DNA from: JAVKFF01 sp040226215
GTDB lineage: Bacteria > Pseudomonadota > Alphaproteobacteria > DSM-16000 > Inquilinaceae
Assembly: GCA_040226215.1 (NCBI GenBank)
Contig: JAVKFF010000235.1
Location: 1 to 5,232, forward strand
Direction: 5' to 3'
Length of the DNA: 5,232 bases
Positions 5,096-5,232 of the stretch are shown here, piece after piece. How positions within the stretch are numbered: the stretch's first letter is position 1; the number at the start of each line of letters is the position of its first letter. The notes beneath the pieces were generated by a model. The model ran no database searches. It was not told the DNA's origin and worked only from the letters and a program-made list of their open reading frames with translations. A program made the position numbers and the translations under genes.

Positions 5096-5232
5096 ATGTC
5101 GAAGGCGAAGTTTGAGCGTACGAAGCCGCACTGCAACATTGGTACGATTGGTCACGTCGACCATGGCAAGACATCGTTGACGGCGGCGATCACGAAGGTG
5201 CTGGCGGAGACGGGCGGTGCGTCGTACCTGGC
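5096..5232 (+). CDS. tuf: Elongation factor Tu, N-terminal 45 codons, cut by window edge
   Basis: The start ATG 5096 follows GAGGA (5083-5087) at 8 bases. The reading is MSKAKFERTKPHCNIGTI, then the GTPase P-loop GHVDHGKT at residues 19-26 (Lys25, Thr26) and SLTAAITKVLAETGG, which matches bacterial EF-Tu at every expected position. EF-Tu carries aminoacyl-tRNA to the ribosome as a GTP complex in the cytosol. The 126-base gap after tRNA-Gly (4970-5095) shows no clear promoter or terminator, so tuf is probably read from the tRNA-Tyr promoter. Codon choice differs from its neighbours: all five complete Ala codons are GCG, five of six Thr codons are ACG, and Gly often uses GGT. The truncation is only the window edge. 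Confidence 0.97.
   Translation, partial: MSKAKFERTKPHCNIGTIGHVDHGKTSLTAAITKVLAETGGASYL

Overview
The window is GC-rich chromosomal DNA whose gene content points to an alphaproteobacterium, probably of Rhodospirillales type. The evidence is strong GC bias at third codon positions, EF-Tu beginning MSKAKFERTKPHCNIGT, and the order rlmB (reverse) / tRNA-Tyr / tRNA-Gly / tuf, which is familiar from that class. The genus cannot be set from this sequence alone. No CRISPR array, insertion sequence, phage gene or other mobile element is visible.

Layout, left to right. Positions 1-588 hold the C-terminal half of a subtilisin-like (S8) serine protease whose start lies outside the window. It is followed on the same strand by a small exported protein (710-1321), very rich in Ala, Asp and Gly, with a possible PRC-barrel-like C-terminus; a strong intrinsic terminator (1372-1409) ends this block. 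On the reverse strand lie tRNA-Thr(UGU) (1430-1505) and, just upstream of it, a putative glycosyltransferase (1540-2688). Across a 105-base gap, and divergent from it, is a UDP-glucuronate decarboxylase/UDP-xylose synthase (2794-3744). That gene converges on rlmB (3781-4584, reverse), a 23S rRNA 2'-O-methyltransferase, with a 12-bp hairpin between the two ends. After a 160-base divergent gap that carries a good sigma-70-type promoter come tRNA-Tyr(GUA), tRNA-Gly(UCC) and the first 45 codons of tuf (EF-Tu), cut by the window edge.

How the genes work together. The right end is a translation block: rRNA modification, two tRNAs and EF-Tu, with the tRNAs and tuf probably sharing the promoter at 4679-4706. 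The middle is a small glycan module: UXS makes UDP-xylose from UDP-glucuronate, and the neighbouring glycosyltransferase could use it or another sugar for a surface glycan; that link is inferred from position only. The left end pairs a protease with an exported low-complexity protein, with no demonstrated functional link.

Most of the window is ordinary housekeeping and accessory content. I did not find a convincing new multi-gene system. The least explained item is the Ala/Asp/Gly-rich exported protein at 710-1321. Smaller oddities are an unpaired position in the T-stem of tRNA-Tyr, a possible nine-codon leader overlapping the UXS start, and the codon choice of tuf.
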